Positions 5,686-6,391 of a stretch of 6,391 nucleotides of DNA are shown here, piece by piece. Numbering within the stretch: position 1 is the stretch's first letter; the number at the start of each line of letters is the position of its first letter. The notes beneath the pieces are model-generated. The model was not told where the DNA came from. It saw only the letters and a program-made list of their open reading frames with translations, and searched no databases. Source of the stretch: Gemmatimonadaceae bacterium. Lineage in GTDB: Bacteria > Gemmatimonadota > Gemmatimonadetes > Gemmatimonadales > Gemmatimonadaceae. Where the stretch lies: NCBI GenBank assembly GCA_013820975.1, contig JACDHQ010000130.1:1-6391 (forward strand). The letters run 5' to 3'. The translations under genes were made by a program, and so were the position numbers.

Positions 5686-6267
5686 CTAGCGCCGCCGGTC
5701 GAAGACGTACGTGCGCTTCCCCACGCGCCGGTCGGCAATCGCGCGGGCGAGGTCGGTCGTCGAGAGGATTCCGACCAGCGCGCCGTCCCGCATCACCAGG
5801 AGCCGATGCACATCGGACGTGCGCATCCGCTCGGCAGCGACGGCGCCGTCGGTGCCGGGCGCCAGCGAGAGGATGCCCTGGGTCATCACCTCGGACACCG
5901 TGTGGCCATCGAGGGCGACGCCCGGCTGGCCCGTCGATTCGGCGAAGTAGTCCACCGTGTCCGACTCGGAGTACACCCAGCGGTCGGCGAAGAAGGATGC
6001 CGCGTCGTCATCCGCATCCCAGGTGGTCTCGTCCGATGGGGGTACCCACTCGTCGTCGGTGTCCCCCTCGGTCTCGCGCGGCGGCGGTGCGGTGGCGGCG
6101 AAGGTGAGGATGTCGGTCGCCGAGACGACACCGACGACCTGCTGGCCGTCCACCACCGGCGCCCCGCCGATGTGACGCTGCGCGAACAGCTCGGCGGCCT
6201 GCCGGAGCGTCGTCGTCGGGCTCACGGTGACGACATCGGTGGTCATGATATCCTGGACTCGTAGCAT
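5686..6267 (-). CDS. Two-CBS-domain (Bateman module) protein with an acidic insert
   Basis: 193 aa, soluble, with no membrane segment. CBS1 covers residues ~1-57 ('VQDIMTTDVVTVSPTTTLRQAA', then 'HIGGAPVVD', then 'GVVSATDIL'). CBS2 covers ~120-180 ('VSEVMTQGILSLAPGTD', 'RLLVMRDGALVGILSTTDLARAI'). Both end in the G-h-h-S-x-T-D pattern (D52 and D172) whose Asp commonly contacts the ribose of bound AMP/ATP or a related adenosyl ligand, so ligand sensing is likely. Between them, residues ~61-116 form an unusual insert with 17 Asp/Glu in residues 64-112 and aromatics ('FFADRWVY'). No catalytic domain is attached, so it would act by binding a partner or by ligand buffering. The start is secure: GGAGG lies 6 nt before the ATG at 6267. 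It faces mscS convergently. CBS proteins often regulate transporters, but no target is shown here. Confidence 0.9.
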   Translation of the reverse strand: MLRVQDIMTTDVVTVSPTTTLRQAAELFAQRHIGGAPVVDGQQVVGVVSATDILTFAATAPPPRETEGDTDDEWVPPSDETTWDADDDAASFFADRWVYSESDTVDYFAESTGQPGVALDGHTVSEVMTQGILSLAPGTDGAVAAERMRTSDVHRLLVMRDGALVGILSTTDLARAIADRRVGKRTYVFDRRR

Positions 6268-6273
6268 CGGGGA

Positions 6274-6278
6274 CCTCC
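6274..6278 (-). promoter_or_regulatory. Shine-Dalgarno GGAGG of the CBS gene
   Basis: On the minus strand GGAGG is followed by TCCCCG and then ATG, a 6-nt spacing. It is the only strong ribosome binding site in the window, and it fixes the CBS start at 6267 rather than at an upstream in-frame ATG at 6378. Confidence 0.8.
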
Positions 6279-6286
6279 AGCGGGAA

Positions 6287-6301
6287 CGCCCGGGGCGGGC
6301 G
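6287..6301 (-). promoter_or_regulatory. Small hairpin in the CBS gene leader
   Basis: On the minus strand CGCCC and GGGCG arms (6301-6297 and 6291-6287) flank a 5-nt loop, 8 nt upstream of the Shine-Dalgarno sequence. It could modulate translation, but a 5-bp GC stem is weak evidence. The remaining bases to 6391 show no convincing gene. A TGTAAC motif (minus strand, around 6318-6323) is a possible -10 without a clear -35. Confidence 0.2.
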
Positions 6302-6391
6302 CTGATTCGTTCACCGTTACAACCTCGCATGCCACGCTCGTCGCGGCAGTCGGCATTCGGCCCACGCGGCGTAGGCATTTCCCGGTGCGTG

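Noticed and set aside
6315..6335. Sigma-54-like TGGCA...TTGT on the minus strand upstream of the CBS gene
   Set aside because: The -24 GG to -12 GC spacing is off by one base and the -12 GC is missing; no sigma-54 activator gene is nearby.
6268..6378. 37-codon upstream extension of the CBS protein from ATG 6378
   Set aside because: ATG 6267 has GGAGG at ideal spacing and starts directly at the first CBS motif; the extension is Arg/Gly-rich.

Overview
The window is high-GC (roughly two thirds G+C by eye) chromosomal DNA with bacterial-type genes. It holds six protein genes, one of them cut by the left edge. No rRNA, tRNA, CRISPR array, insertion sequence or phage gene is visible. The gene content, the high GC, and the two-part regulator at 327-947 whose C-terminal half I associate with Gemmatimonadota together suggest that phylum. 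This is inference from memory and other high-GC phyla are not excluded.

Layout, left to right: (1) the C-terminal ~90 residues of a PLP-dependent (group II) amino-acid decarboxylase, + strand, ending at 274; (2) a 206-aa protein with a degenerate response-regulator receiver domain and a small C-terminal domain, - strand, 327-947; (3) prfC, peptide chain release factor 3, + strand, 1075-2676; (4) a 619-aa CPA-type cation/proton antiporter with a cytosolic RCK/TrkA-N domain, - strand, 2746-4605; (5) a small MscS-family mechanosensitive channel, + strand, 4737-5618; (6) a 193-aa two-CBS-domain protein with an acidic insert between the CBS motifs, - strand, 5686-6267. The last 124 bases are the leader and upstream region of the CBS gene.

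The six genes alternate strand without exception, so nothing here looks like an operon. Two divergent promoter regions (948-1074 and 4606-4736, about 130 bp each) serve genes 2/3 and 4/5. Three short convergent gaps (275-326, 2677-2745, 5619-5685) each hold a GC-rich hairpin without a T-tract. Genes 4 to 6 (ion/proton exchange, osmotic pressure release, nucleotide-sensing CBS protein) share an ion or osmotic theme, but the sequence alone does not show that they work together.

I see no clearly new multi-gene system. The signals most worth a second look are in the non-coding DNA: a set of mutually exclusive inverted repeats between the antiporter and mscS genes (4661-4709), and TAnnnT motifs exactly 6 nt before the ATG of two genes that lack a Shine-Dalgarno sequence, suggesting leaderless transcripts.
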